Notes: generated from the sequence alone by a model not told the origin. A stretch of 12,656 nt of DNA from Acidimicrobiaceae bacterium (GCA_003157945.1 PMFY01000097.1:1-12656), one strand, 5' to 3'. Counted from the first letter of the stretch, positions 1-6,249 are shown. Program-made: numbers and translations.

Positions 1-21
1 CCCCGGTCCCCGTGGGGTCCG

Positions 22-27
22 TAGACT
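22..27 (+). promoter_or_regulatory. -10 hexamer of leaderless hemQ promoter
   Basis: TAGACT fits the TANNNT -10 pattern and is followed by 7 nt and then the GTG start. Transcription would begin at or next to the start codon, and there is no Shine-Dalgarno sequence in the gap. The same spacing recurs at seven other genes in this window. Confidence 0.6.
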
Positions 28-34
28 CACCCGT

Positions 35-751
35 GTGACCGATCCCCTCGTCCCGTCCGCCGGATGGGGTGTGCTCCACCTCTTCTGCAGGATCGCCGAC
101 GCCCCGTCCCCCTCGTCCGGGCCCCGGTGCGACACCGAGGCCGTCGTGGCGGCCGTCAAGGCGGCCGAGGCCGACGACCTCCAGGTGGTGACCGTGGCCA
201 TGCTGGGTCACAAGTCCGACCTGGGTGTGATGGCGCTCGGTCCGGACCTGTGGCGGCTCCGCCGGCTCCAGTCCGACCTGCAGGCCGCCGGCCTCGTGGT
301 CGTCGACTCCTACGTGTCGCTGACCGAGGTGTCCGAGTACGCGGCCGGGGTCCCCGACGAGATGAAGCAGGTACGCCTCTACCCGCAGCTCCCGCCGGAG
401 GGCAGGACGGCGTTCTGCTTCTACCCGATGTCCAAGCGCCGGAGTGACGTCGAGGGTGCCAACTGGTTCACGCTCCCCTTCGATGAGCGCAAGGAGCTCA
501 TGTACGGCCACGGGGCGGCCGGCCGGAAGTTCGCCGGGCGCATCGTGCAGGTCATCACCGGCTCGACGGGCATCGACGACTGGGAGTGGGGGGTGACGCT
601 CTTCGGCGTCCACCCCGACGACCTGAAGGAGTGCGTGTACACCATGCGCTTCGACGAGGGCTCGGCGCGGTTCGCCGAGTTCGGGCCGTTCCTGACCGGC
701 ATGGTGGCGCCGGTCGAGGAGGTCCTGGCCCAGCTCGTCCCCGGCCCATGA
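35..751 (+). CDS. hemQ: Coproheme decarboxylase HemQ/ChdC (chlorite dismutase family)
   Basis: A 238-residue cytoplasmic protein of the chlorite dismutase-like family. The actinobacterial and firmicute members oxidatively decarboxylate two propionates of coproheme III to give heme b, the last step of the coproporphyrin-dependent pathway. The diagnostic segment YPMSKRR carries the catalytic tyrosine (Tyr130). It is followed by MYGHGAAGR, whose His159 is the expected proximal heme ligand, and then by DDWEWGVTLFG and a conserved C-terminal RFDEGSARFAEFGPF stretch. The length matches the usual 230 to 250 residues. The GTG start is chosen because a TAGACT -10 box lies 7 nt upstream. The stop overlaps the larE start (ATGA), so the two are probably co-transcribed. 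Upstream heme genes, if any, lie outside the window. A true chlorite dismutase is less likely because the YPMSK motif is typical of ChdC. Confidence 0.9.
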   Translation: MTDPLVPSAGWGVLHLFCRIADAPSPSSGPRCDTEAVVAAVKAAEADDLQVVTVAMLGHKSDLGVMALGPDLWRLRRLQSDLQAAGLVVVDSYVSLTEVSEYAAGVPDEMKQVRLYPQLPPEGRTAFCFYPMSKRRSDVEGANWFTLPFDERKELMYGHGAAGRKFAGRIVQVITGSTGIDDWEWGVTLFGVHPDDLKECVYTMRFDEGSARFAEFGPFLTGMVAPVEEVLAQLVPGP

Positions 752-1701
752 CGGCACCCCCCACCGCCTCGGCGGTGGCCGGGCCCGTGCGCCGGCACGG
801 AGCGTACGGCGGAGCCCTTTCGGGCGGAACCACGCCGGCCGACCTCGACGCCCTGCGCAACGCGGTGGCCGACCTGGGCGACGTCGTCGTCGCCTTCAGC
901 GGTGGCGCCGATTCGGCCTTCCTCGCCCGGGTGGCCACGGACACGCTCGGTGCGGACCGCGTGCTCTGCGTGACCGCGGTGTCCCCGTCGCTCGCCCCCG
1001 AGGAGCTGGCGGACTGCCGGGCCCTGGCCGGCGAGTGGGGACTCCGGTACCGCGAGGTCGCCACCGACGAGCTGGCCGACCCGTCCTACCGGGCCAACGA
1101 CGGCAGCCGCTGCTACCACTGCAAGGCGTCCCTCATGGAGGCCCTCGGGCCCGTGACCGGTGCCGCGGGCCCGGGCGCCACCGTGGTGCTCGGGGTCAAC
1201 CTCGACGACCTGTCCGACCACCGTCCGGGCCAGGCCGCCGCCGCCGAACGCGGCGCCCTGTTCCCCCTGGTGACCGCCGGGTTCACCAAGGCGGACGTGC
1301 GGGAGTGGTCGCGCCGGCTCGGCCTGCGCACCTGGGACAAGCCGGCCGCGGCCTGCCTGGCCTCGCGCGTGCCGTACGGTACGCAGGTGACCTTCACGAC
1401 GCTCGACTCGGTGGCCCGGGCGGAGTCCGGACTGCGCGCGCTGGGGTTCCGCCAGCTGCGCGTGCGCCACTACGGCGACACCGCCCGCATCGAGGTCCCC
1501 GGGGCCGACCTGGCCGAGGTGGTCGCCCGTCGGGACGCCGTCAGCTCGGCGGTGCACGCCGCCGGCTACCGCTACGTGACCCTGGACCTCGACGGGTTCC
1601 GGTCCGGCAACCTGAACGACGCGCTCGACGCCGCCGGGCCCCGCGCCGCGGAGGAGCACCGCGCCACGGAGCAGCACCGCGCTACGGAGGAGACGACATG
1701 A
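748..1701 (+). CDS. larE: LarE-type ATP-dependent sulfur transferase (PP-loop)
   Basis: A 317-residue PP-loop pyrophosphatase-family protein. LarE enzymes adenylate and then sulfurate a pyridinium dicarboxylate to build the nickel-pincer cofactor of lactate racemase-like enzymes. The PP-loop SGGADS is at residues 51-56. A CxxC (Cys122, Cys125 in SRCYHCK) and Cys203 in the AACLASR segment give three cysteines. In characterised LarE proteins the ACLASR-type cysteine is the sacrificial sulfur donor; members with all three can bind an iron-sulfur cluster. The start ATG overlaps the hemQ stop, and the stop overlaps the start of the NIL-domain gene. The C terminus is a low-complexity tail of three 6-residue repeats (RAAEEH, RATEQH, RATEET). 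No larA, larB or larC is visible, so the acceptor here may differ from the known cofactor; family assignment is firm, substrate is not. Confidence 0.85.
   Translation: MTAPPTASAVAGPVRRHGAYGGALSGGTTPADLDALRNAVADLGDVVVAFSGGADSAFLARVATDTLGADRVLCVTAVSPSLAPEELADCRALAGEWGLRYREVATDELADPSYRANDGSRCYHCKASLMEALGPVTGAAGPGATVVLGVNLDDLSDHRPGQAAAAERGALFPLVTAGFTKADVREWSRRLGLRTWDKPAAACLASRVPYGTQVTFTTLDSVARAESGLRALGFRQLRVRHYGDTARIEVPGADLAEVVARRDAVSSAVHAAGYRYVTLDLDGFRSGNLNDALDAAGPRAAEEHRATEQHRATEETT
1642..1695 (+). repeat. Three imperfect 18-bp tandem repeats at the larE 3' end
   Basis: Units run 1642-1659, 1660-1677 and 1678-1695 and encode RAAEEH, RATEQH and RATEET. The third unit carries GGAGGAG (1686-1692), which serves as the Shine-Dalgarno sequence of the next gene, 5 nt before its ATG. 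The repeat therefore both lengthens the LarE tail and supplies the downstream ribosome binding site. Confidence 0.8.
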
Positions 1702-1937
1702 TCGGAGTCCGTGTCCGGCTGACCTTTCCGGAGGAGCTCGTGCGCGAGCCGGTGATCGCCAGGATGACCGCGCAGTTCGCCGTCGTGCCCAACATCCGCA
1801 AGGCCGATGTCGGGGAGCAGGGTGGCTGGATCCTCTGCGAACTGGACGGGGACGCCGGCGTGGTCGACGAGGCCCTGGCCTGGCTGCGGGCCGAGGGCGT
1901 CCAGGTCGACCTCCTGGGCGACGTCGTCGAGAGCTGA
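1698..1937 (+). CDS. NIL-domain small protein
   Basis: A 79-residue protein that reads as a single NIL domain (ferredoxin-like fold): VRVRLTFPEELVREPVIARM, then the hallmark alternation FAVVPNIRKADVGEQGGWILCELDGD, and a closing EALAWLRAEGVQVDLL. NIL domains are known as C-terminal sensor domains of methionine ABC transporter ATPases and as partners of archaeal and bacterial sulfur-incorporating proteins. Here it stands alone and is translationally coupled to larE: ATGA overlap plus a strong GGAGGAG ribosome binding site at 1686-1692. I infer a role as partner or specificity subunit in sulfur transfer; this is not shown. One cysteine (in WILCELDG) is present. Confidence 0.8.
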   Translation: MIGVRVRLTFPEELVREPVIARMTAQFAVVPNIRKADVGEQGGWILCELDGDAGVVDEALAWLRAEGVQVDLLGDVVES

Positions 1938-1939
1938 CC

Positions 1940-2779
1940 GTGGCGGGGCCGGAGGACGTCCCCTCGGTCGACGACGCTCTGGCGGCCAACCGGGCGTGGT
2001 GGGATGCGGCCGTCCCCGTGCACCTGGCGTCCGACTTCTACGACGTCGAGGGCTGGCTGGCGCAGGGTCGGGGGCCACGGCCCCGCGAGGTGGCCGTCCT
2101 CGGTGACGTGACCGGGCTCGACCTGGTCCACCTCCAGTGCCACTTCGGCAAGGACACACTGGCCTGGGCCCGCGCCGGGGCCACCGTGACGGGACTCGAC
2201 TTCTCCCCCGCCGCCATCGACGCCGCACGGGCCCTGGCGGAGCGGGCGGGACTCGCCGACCGGGCCGACTTCGTGTGCGCCCCGGTGGCCGGGGCCGTCG
2301 ACGCCCTCGGGGCGAGGACCTTCGACATCGTCTACGTCAGCCTCGGCGCCCTCTGCTGGCTCCCGGACATCGACGGGTGGTCGACGCAGGTGGCCGCGCT
2401 GCTGCGGTCGGGCGGACGGCTGTTCCTCCACGAGGCCCACCCGCTGAGCCTGGCGATGGACGGTGACGACCTGACCGTCGTCTACCCCTACTTCGAGCAG
2501 GCCGCCCCCTACCCCGACGCCGAACCGGGCACGTACGCCGACATGACGGCTGTCGAGGCGCTCCCGGGGGACATCACCTACGGCTGGAACCACAGCCTGG
2601 GGGAGATCGTGGGCGCGCTCCTCGCCCGGGGCCTGCGGCTCGACCGGCTCGACGAGCACGACTGGACGAGTTTCGCCAGGTTTCCGTGGCTGGTGGAGAC
2701 CGGCGAGGAGGAGTTCGTGACCCCCGAGGGTCGCGTCCGGGTGCCCCTGTCGTTCACCCTGATGGCCAGTCGGCCCTGA
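1940..2779 (+). CDS. Class I SAM-dependent methyltransferase
   Basis: A 279-residue Rossmann-fold methyltransferase. Motif I reads VHLQCHFGKDTL (about residues 63-74), the form seen in a family of small-molecule methyltransferases. It is followed by VTGLDFS with Asp87 as the likely acidic residue binding the SAM ribose, and FDIVYVSLGALCWLPD as the post-II segment. A typical RSGGRLFLHEAHP strand follows. The substrate cannot be read from the sequence. The GTG start lies 2 nt after the NIL gene stop, so it belongs to the hemQ-larE-NIL unit. An alternative later start is possible, but the N-terminal ANRAWWDAAVPVH is conserved-looking and supports the GTG. No membrane segments. Confidence 0.82.
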   Translation: MAGPEDVPSVDDALAANRAWWDAAVPVHLASDFYDVEGWLAQGRGPRPREVAVLGDVTGLDLVHLQCHFGKDTLAWARAGATVTGLDFSPAAIDAARALAERAGLADRADFVCAPVAGAVDALGARTFDIVYVSLGALCWLPDIDGWSTQVAALLRSGGRLFLHEAHPLSLAMDGDDLTVVYPYFEQAAPYPDAEPGTYADMTAVEALPGDITYGWNHSLGEIVGALLARGLRLDRLDEHDWTSFARFPWLVETGEEEFVTPEGRVRVPLSFTLMASRP

Positions 2780-2832
2780 CGGGGACGGGGCGGCCCGGCG
2801 TGGGTCGGGACGGGTCGGGGCTGAGTCTGGAC

Positions 2833-2858
2833 GGTCCGCTCAGCCGGTCCGCTCAGCC
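2833..2858. repeat. 13-bp tandem duplication at the 3' end of a small minus-strand gene
   Basis: GGTCCGCTCAGCC occurs twice head to tail (2833-2845 and 2846-2858). The second copy supplies the stop codon and last codon of the minus-strand gene ending at 2853. Perfect identity suggests a recent slippage event. Confidence 0.85.
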
Positions 2859-3011
2859 GTTGGGTTCGTCCGGGTTCCGCACGGTCCAGCCCGCACCGGA
2901 CACCTTGCGGGGCTCGTAGAACAGACAGCCCTCCGGGCAGGCGAACGGAAGTTGCTCGTTCGCGCCGACGCGGCACTTCTCGAGCTTCTCCTCGCGGGCG
3001 GTGGTCTGCAT
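2853..3011 (-). CDS. Small cysteine-containing protein, possible zinc-binding
   Basis: A 52-residue protein of unknown function. It is basic at its N terminus (AREEKLEKCRVG) and contains three cysteines, in KCRVGANEQLPFACPEGCLF (spacing C-x10-C-x3-C), then FYEPRKVSGAGW. The proline- and glycine-rich CPEGCLFYEPR core looks like a compact metal-binding or ribbon fold, but one ligand would have to come from elsewhere. It lies divergent from the NUDIX gene, with 90 bp between the starts. No Shine-Dalgarno sequence is visible; GATTGT 12 nt before the ATG could be a -10 element. I believe it is real because its composition differs from the arginine/proline-rich noise of non-coding frames in this GC-rich DNA. 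I cannot name a family. Confidence 0.6.
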   Translation of the reverse strand: MQTTAREEKLEKCRVGANEQLPFACPEGCLFYEPRKVSGAGWTVRNPDEPNG

Positions 3012-3088
3012 GATGTAGTGACGACAATCGGCGAGAACGGCCACGCCCCATTCTGCCCGAAGCCGGACGACCGGCGCGGGCGGTGGGG

Positions 3089-3094
3089 TAGCGT
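3089..3094 (+). promoter_or_regulatory. -10 hexamer of leaderless NUDIX promoter
   Basis: TAGCGT is followed by 7 nt and the GTG at 3102. This decides the NUDIX start; the reading frame stays open further upstream to 2952, but that part overlaps the opposite-strand gene. Confidence 0.6.
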
Positions 3095-3101
3095 CGGTTC
3101 C

Positions 3102-3827
3102 GTGGATCCCACTTCCTCCACCGATACGCCCGACGAGAGCGTGCCCACAATCAAGCAGCTGCTCCGCTGGAGCGAGGCGCTGGCCGGCATCGCCCGGACG
3201 GGTCTGGGCTTCACGGAGTCGCTCTACGAGCAGGAGCGCTTCGAGGAGGTGCTGCACGTCGCGGCCGACATCCGCTCCGCCATCGACGGGAACGACGACG
3301 CCGTCGACGTGGAGGGCGTCGTCCACGACTGGCTCGAGTCGGTGGGCAAGGGCGTTCCCGGCTACGTGACCCCGAAGGTGGCCGTCGGCGCCGCGGTGGG
3401 CAACGACGAGGGTGAGATCCTGCTGGTCCAACGGGCTGACTCGGGCATCTGGCTCTACCCCACCGGGTGGGCCGACGTCGGCTACTCGGCACCCGAGGTG
3501 GTGGTCAAGGAGGTCCTCGAGGAGACCGGGATCGAGGTCGAGGTGGTCCGGCTGATCGCCGTGCTCGACGGCCTCCGGGTAGGCATGAGCCGCATCCCGC
3601 TCTACTCGCTCGTGTTCCAGTGCCGGCCGGTCGGGGGCGAGCTCAAGGCCCACCCGCTGGAGTGCACCGACGTCGGATGGTTCCCCCTCGACGACCTCCC
3701 GTTCCCCCTGGCGGGGGCCGAGCGTTGGGGTGAGCACGTGTTCTCCGCCCTGCGGGGCGAGCCCATCGAGGTGCTCTACGACTCGGTGCGCTCACCGGTC
3801 TGGCGGGGCGACCCCGACAAGGTCTGA
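3102..3827 (+). CDS. NUDIX hydrolase with N-terminal NUDIX_N_2-type domain
   Basis: A 241-residue protein. Residues 17-75 (IKQLLRWSEALAGIARTGLGFTES onward) match the helical N-terminal domain found before the catalytic domain in nucleoside-diphosphate-X hydrolases. Residues 90-240 form the NUDIX fold. The NUDIX box spans Gly122 to Ile144 and keeps the metal-binding glutamates in KEVLEETG (137, 140, 141). The first conserved Glu of the box is Tyr128, and the usual Arg is Lys136. The probable substrate is a nucleoside diphosphate linked to another moiety, such as ADP-ribose or a nucleotide sugar; this is family-level inference. The GTG start is chosen from the TAGCGT box 7 nt upstream. Confidence 0.88.
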   Translation: MDPTSSTDTPDESVPTIKQLLRWSEALAGIARTGLGFTESLYEQERFEEVLHVAADIRSAIDGNDDAVDVEGVVHDWLESVGKGVPGYVTPKVAVGAAVGNDEGEILLVQRADSGIWLYPTGWADVGYSAPEVVVKEVLEETGIEVEVVRLIAVLDGLRVGMSRIPLYSLVFQCRPVGGELKAHPLECTDVGWFPLDDLPFPLAGAERWGEHVFSALRGEPIEVLYDSVRSPVWRGDPDKV

Positions 3828-3878
3828 CCTTCCCACCTGGGTGGTTCGCCGTTCCGTGGGGGCCACCGGTCCCCTGGC

Positions 3879-3884
3879 TACACT
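3879..3884 (+). promoter_or_regulatory. -10 hexamer of leaderless GNAT promoter
   Basis: TACACT is followed by 8 nt and the GTG at 3893. No Shine-Dalgarno sequence lies between them. Confidence 0.6.
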
Positions 3885-3892
3885 CGGCGCCC

Positions 3893-4354
3893 GTGACCGA
3901 CGCGCAGCAGTCCCCCGCCGTGACCGTCTCGGAGGCCGGCGAGGTCACCGACGAGTTGGTGGACGCATTCGCCACGCTCATCCCCCAGCTCTCCTCGTCG
4001 TCGCCGCCGACGAGCCGGGCCGACCTCGAGGCGATCGTCGGATCAGAGGCGGACACGCTGTTCGTGGCACGTGACGGGGACGGTCGGATCGTCGGGACCC
4101 TCACCCTCGCCGTCTTCCCCATCCCGACCGGTGTCCGGGCCTGGATCGAGGACGTGGTGGTCGACGACAGCGCCCGGGGATCTGGTGTGGGGGACGCTCT
4201 CGTCGACGCCGCCGTGGCCAAGGCGGGCGCCGCGGGGGCGAAGACGGTGGACCTGACGTCCCGACCCAGCCGCGAGGCGGCCAACCGGCTCTACGTGCGC
4301 AAGGGCTTCGAGCTGCGGACGACGAACGTGTACCGCTTTTCGTTGGAAGCCTGA
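3893..4354 (+). CDS. GNAT-family N-acetyltransferase
   Basis: A 153-residue single-domain GNAT protein. Beta-strand 4 reads AWIEDVVVDD, followed by the acetyl-CoA pyrophosphate-binding motif A, ARGSGVGDALV (Arg95-Gly96-x-Gly98-x-Gly100). The C-terminal NRLYVRKGFELR is the typical motif B region. The substrate is unknown; the family acetylates amines of small molecules or protein N termini. The GTG start is fixed by the TACACT box. The gene ends 39 nt before the cyclase start, but the cyclase seems to have its own -10 box in that gap. Confidence 0.88.
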   Translation: MTDAQQSPAVTVSEAGEVTDELVDAFATLIPQLSSSSPPTSRADLEAIVGSEADTLFVARDGDGRIVGTLTLAVFPIPTGVRAWIEDVVVDDSARGSGVGDALVDAAVAKAGAAGAKTVDLTSRPSREAANRLYVRKGFELRTTNVYRFSLEA

Positions 4355-4381
4355 GGCACGCAGGCCGAGGGTGGTCGGGGC

Positions 4382-4387
4382 TACGGT
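4382..4387 (+). promoter_or_regulatory. -10 hexamer pointing to an ATC start of the cyclase
   Basis: TACGGT is followed by 6 nt (4388-4393) and then ATC at 4394, in frame with the cyclase. The geometry equals that of the leaderless genes elsewhere in the window, so transcription should begin at this ATC. Confidence 0.5.
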
Positions 4388-4393
4388 CGGCCC

Positions 4394-5572
4394 ATCGAAC
4401 GCCCCGAACCCCTTCCTCTTCCGGATGACCCGCTCCTGGCGCAGTACGCGAGGGCACTGAACGACGCCGGTCATTTCGCCTATGTCGTCGATTCCCAGTG
4501 GACCATCGTCTACGTGACCGACGAATGGCTGACCTCGGTGCCCGGCATCGCCGATGCCGTAGGCACGTTCATGTGGGGACCCGAATCGCTCTACAGCAGA
4601 TACACGGGGACCAGTGACGATCCCGGCGCAGCAAAGCGGGAGGCATTCCGGGCGCACTTCTCGGACCTGCTGGCCACGACGGCTGGAGATCGGGCCTCAC
4701 TGCGTGCCCTGGTCGATCCCGATCTCGTCGATCTCATCGACGAGCTACCCGACACCGGAGCCCAGGACGCGCATTCGGAGCAGCGTCTCCAGAACACTGC
4801 GTGGGGGCTGAGCAGCAGCGGATGGTCGACATTCCTGACCATCCGCTCCGATTCCGGTGGCCTGGCGGGGTTCATCGCCCTGCAGAAGCCGGCGGTCGGG
4901 ATGTCGGCCATTTGGATGGCCACCTCCGGGGGCGACACACGCCATCTTGATCGGACCTATTCCGTCTCCCGTGCCGATCGGAGACCCTCCGCCATCCTCT
5001 TCGCCGACCTCGAGGCGTCGACACCCCTGGCCCGGCGCCTGTCGACCCAGGACTACTTCAATCTGGCACGCCGACTCGTCCGGGCGGCGGACGACAGCGT
5101 GGTCGAGTCTGGTGGAGTGGTCGGAAGGCACCTCGGTGACGGAGTGACCGCGTTTTTCCTGGCCGATGTCATCGGGTCCGAGTCGGCCGCGGCCAGAGCC
5201 TGCATCGAGGCCAGCCGCTCGCTCCGGACAGCGGTGCCCGCCATCGCGGAACGGAGCGGGATCGCCGCCGAGGACATCGTCCTTCGCTTCGGGTTGCACT
5301 GGGGTTCCACGCTCTACGTAGGACTCTTCAAGACGATCGCCCGCGCCGAGGTCACGGCGATGGGGGACGAAGTCAACGAGACCGCCCGGATCGAAGCGTG
5401 CGCTTCGGGTGGACGGGCGCTCGCATCCAAGCAGCTGATCGAGCGGCTTACGGCGAATGACGCAGCTGACTTGGGCCTTGACCGGGTCGAATACTCGCTG
5501 CTCGGTGACCTCCCGACTGCCACCGAGAAGGCACGTCGAGATGCTCCGCAGCTGCCGGTAACCGAGGTCTGA
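4394..5572 (+). CDS. Class III adenylate/guanylate cyclase with N-terminal PAS-like domain; ATC start proposed
   Basis: A 392-residue protein if read from ATC 4394; the first conventional in-frame start is GTG 4514 (352 residues). The 40 codons upstream of that GTG are open and protein-like (ALNDAGHFAYVVDSQWTIVY), giving the start of a PAS-like sensor module. No ATG, GTG or TTG occurs between the preceding in-frame stop (4352-4354) and 4514. Residues about 195-390 form the class III catalytic domain: ILFADLEAST with metal-binding Asp205, GRHLGDGVTAFF with Asp249, RFGLHWGS, and GDEVNETARIE with the transition-state Asn328 and Arg332. The substrate-selecting lysine position is Arg245 and its partner is Thr321, as in class IIIb enzymes for the threonine. 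Likely product cAMP; cGMP cannot be excluded. No membrane helices are seen. CTG at 4436 or 4457 are other possible starts. Confidence 0.85.
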   Translation: MERPEPLPLPDDPLLAQYARALNDAGHFAYVVDSQWTIVYVTDEWLTSVPGIADAVGTFMWGPESLYSRYTGTSDDPGAAKREAFRAHFSDLLATTAGDRASLRALVDPDLVDLIDELPDTGAQDAHSEQRLQNTAWGLSSSGWSTFLTIRSDSGGLAGFIALQKPAVGMSAIWMATSGGDTRHLDRTYSVSRADRRPSAILFADLEASTPLARRLSTQDYFNLARRLVRAADDSVVESGGVVGRHLGDGVTAFFLADVIGSESAAARACIEASRSLRTAVPAIAERSGIAAEDIVLRFGLHWGSTLYVGLFKTIARAEVTAMGDEVNETARIEACASGGRALASKQLIERLTANDAADLGLDRVEYSLLGDLPTATEKARRDAPQLPVTEV

Positions 5573-5598
5573 GCGCCGGCGAACCCTTCGCCTCGAAA

Positions 5599-5874
5599 TC
5601 AACGCCCGGCGATCACCGCTCCGTACCGCTGGCGGGCCGCCTCCCCCGACGTGCCCAGCATCGCTCCGATGGCCGACCAGCTCTGCCCGTCGGCACGGGC
5701 AACCTCGACCGCTACCAGGAGGTCCGACTCGGCCCGGGCCCGGCCGAGGAATGCCCTGCGCACCCGGCCCAGGGCGTCCGCCGGCGTCAGGTTGGATCCG
5801 TGCGGGGAGTGGTCCTCGAAGCGCTGCGCCAGTGCATCGGCCTGGTCGATGATCTCCTTCGTGCTCCTCGGCAT
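5599..5874 (-). CDS. Antitoxin-like helix-turn-helix protein
   Basis: A 91-residue soluble protein. The N-terminal part (KEIIDQADALAQRFED) is helical and acidic. The C-terminal part WSAIGAMLGTSGEAARQRYG (about residues 66-85) is a sigma-like helix-turn-helix. This arrangement is common in small antitoxins of type II toxin-antitoxin pairs in high-GC bacteria. The ATG lies 5 nt after the stop of the upstream toxin-like gene, with an AGGTGAGG ribosome binding site overlapping that stop, so both are made from one mRNA. It probably binds the toxin and the operon promoter; that is inferred from gene order. It is convergent with the cyclase, with stops 26 nt apart. Confidence 0.72.
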   Translation of the reverse strand: MPRSTKEIIDQADALAQRFEDHSPHGSNLTPADALGRVRRAFLGRARAESDLLVAVEVARADGQSWSAIGAMLGTSGEAARQRYGAVIAGR

Positions 5875-5879
5875 GGTCC

Positions 5880-6110
5880 TCACCTCAGGTACTTCGCTCG
5901 GGACTGCATGGCATGGACGACGACCGGACCCTCGAGCCCTTCCACGATCCCGATCTCGAGCAACCGTCCGGAAGCGTCCGGTCCGATCACCATCAGGAGG
6001 CCGTCGTCGAGGTCCTCGATCCACATCTGGTGGTCGAAGGCGTGGAGGATGTCCGTGTGGTCGATGCCATGCCTGCCGGCGCTCGGTGCGATCGCCGGTT
6101 CGCCATCCAC
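5880..6110 (-). CDS. Toxin-like small protein, first gene of a TA-like pair
   Basis: A 76-residue protein. The core RHGIDHTDILHAFDHQMWIEDLDDGLLMVIGPDASGR, followed by LLEIGIVEGLEGPVVVHAMQSRAKYL, resembles short RNase-fold toxins of the BrnT/DUF4258-like kind. In these a histidine/basic N-terminal helix precedes a three-stranded sheet and an HAM-x-x-R-x-K-Y C terminus. Candidate catalytic residues are His14, His17 and the C-terminal His/Arg/Lys; this is inference. Gene order is toxin first, antitoxin second, as in brnTA and higBA. The GTG start is chosen from a TACCTT -10 box 6 nt upstream. The family assignment rests on my reading of the sequence pattern and on the HTH partner, so another small-protein pair remains possible. 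Confidence 0.65.
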   Translation of the reverse strand: MDGEPAIAPSAGRHGIDHTDILHAFDHQMWIEDLDDGLLMVIGPDASGRLLEIGIVEGLEGPVVVHAMQSRAKYLR

Positions 6111-6116
6111 TGTAGC

Positions 6117-6122
6117 AAGGTA
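6117..6122 (-). promoter_or_regulatory. -10 hexamer of leaderless toxin-antitoxin promoter
   Basis: On the minus strand TACCTT (6122 to 6117) is followed by 6 nt and the GTG at 6110. No Shine-Dalgarno sequence precedes the toxin, whereas the second gene has one. Confidence 0.55.
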
Positions 6123-6166
6123 ACTTGTGGCTGCGACGGTCTCCGGGGGCCGAAGCCACTTCTAAC

Positions 6167-6180
6167 GTCCACAGGTGGAC
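6167..6180. promoter_or_regulatory. Perfect palindrome, candidate operator
   Basis: GTCCAC-AG-GTGGAC is a perfect 6-2-6 inverted repeat about 45 bp upstream of the toxin -10 box. It could be an operator for the HTH antitoxin, but the position is upstream of rather than over the promoter. Confidence 0.35.
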
Positions 6181-6249
6181 CAACGTGTACCGCCGAACTC
6201 TCGACGACCAGTCACCGGGGACGTAGCCACTCGAAGCACCCCGCGCCGC

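Noticed and set aside
421..1989. Very long open frame on the minus strand opposite hemQ and larE (522 codons)
   Set aside because: Composition is Arg/Gly/His/Pro-rich noise typical of antisense frames in GC-rich genes, and it lies fully over well-supported plus-strand genes.
2952..3101. Upstream extension of the NUDIX frame
   Set aside because: It overlaps the minus-strand small gene, contains the promoter, and has no NUDIX_N_2-like sequence. GTG 3102 has the -10 box at the right distance.
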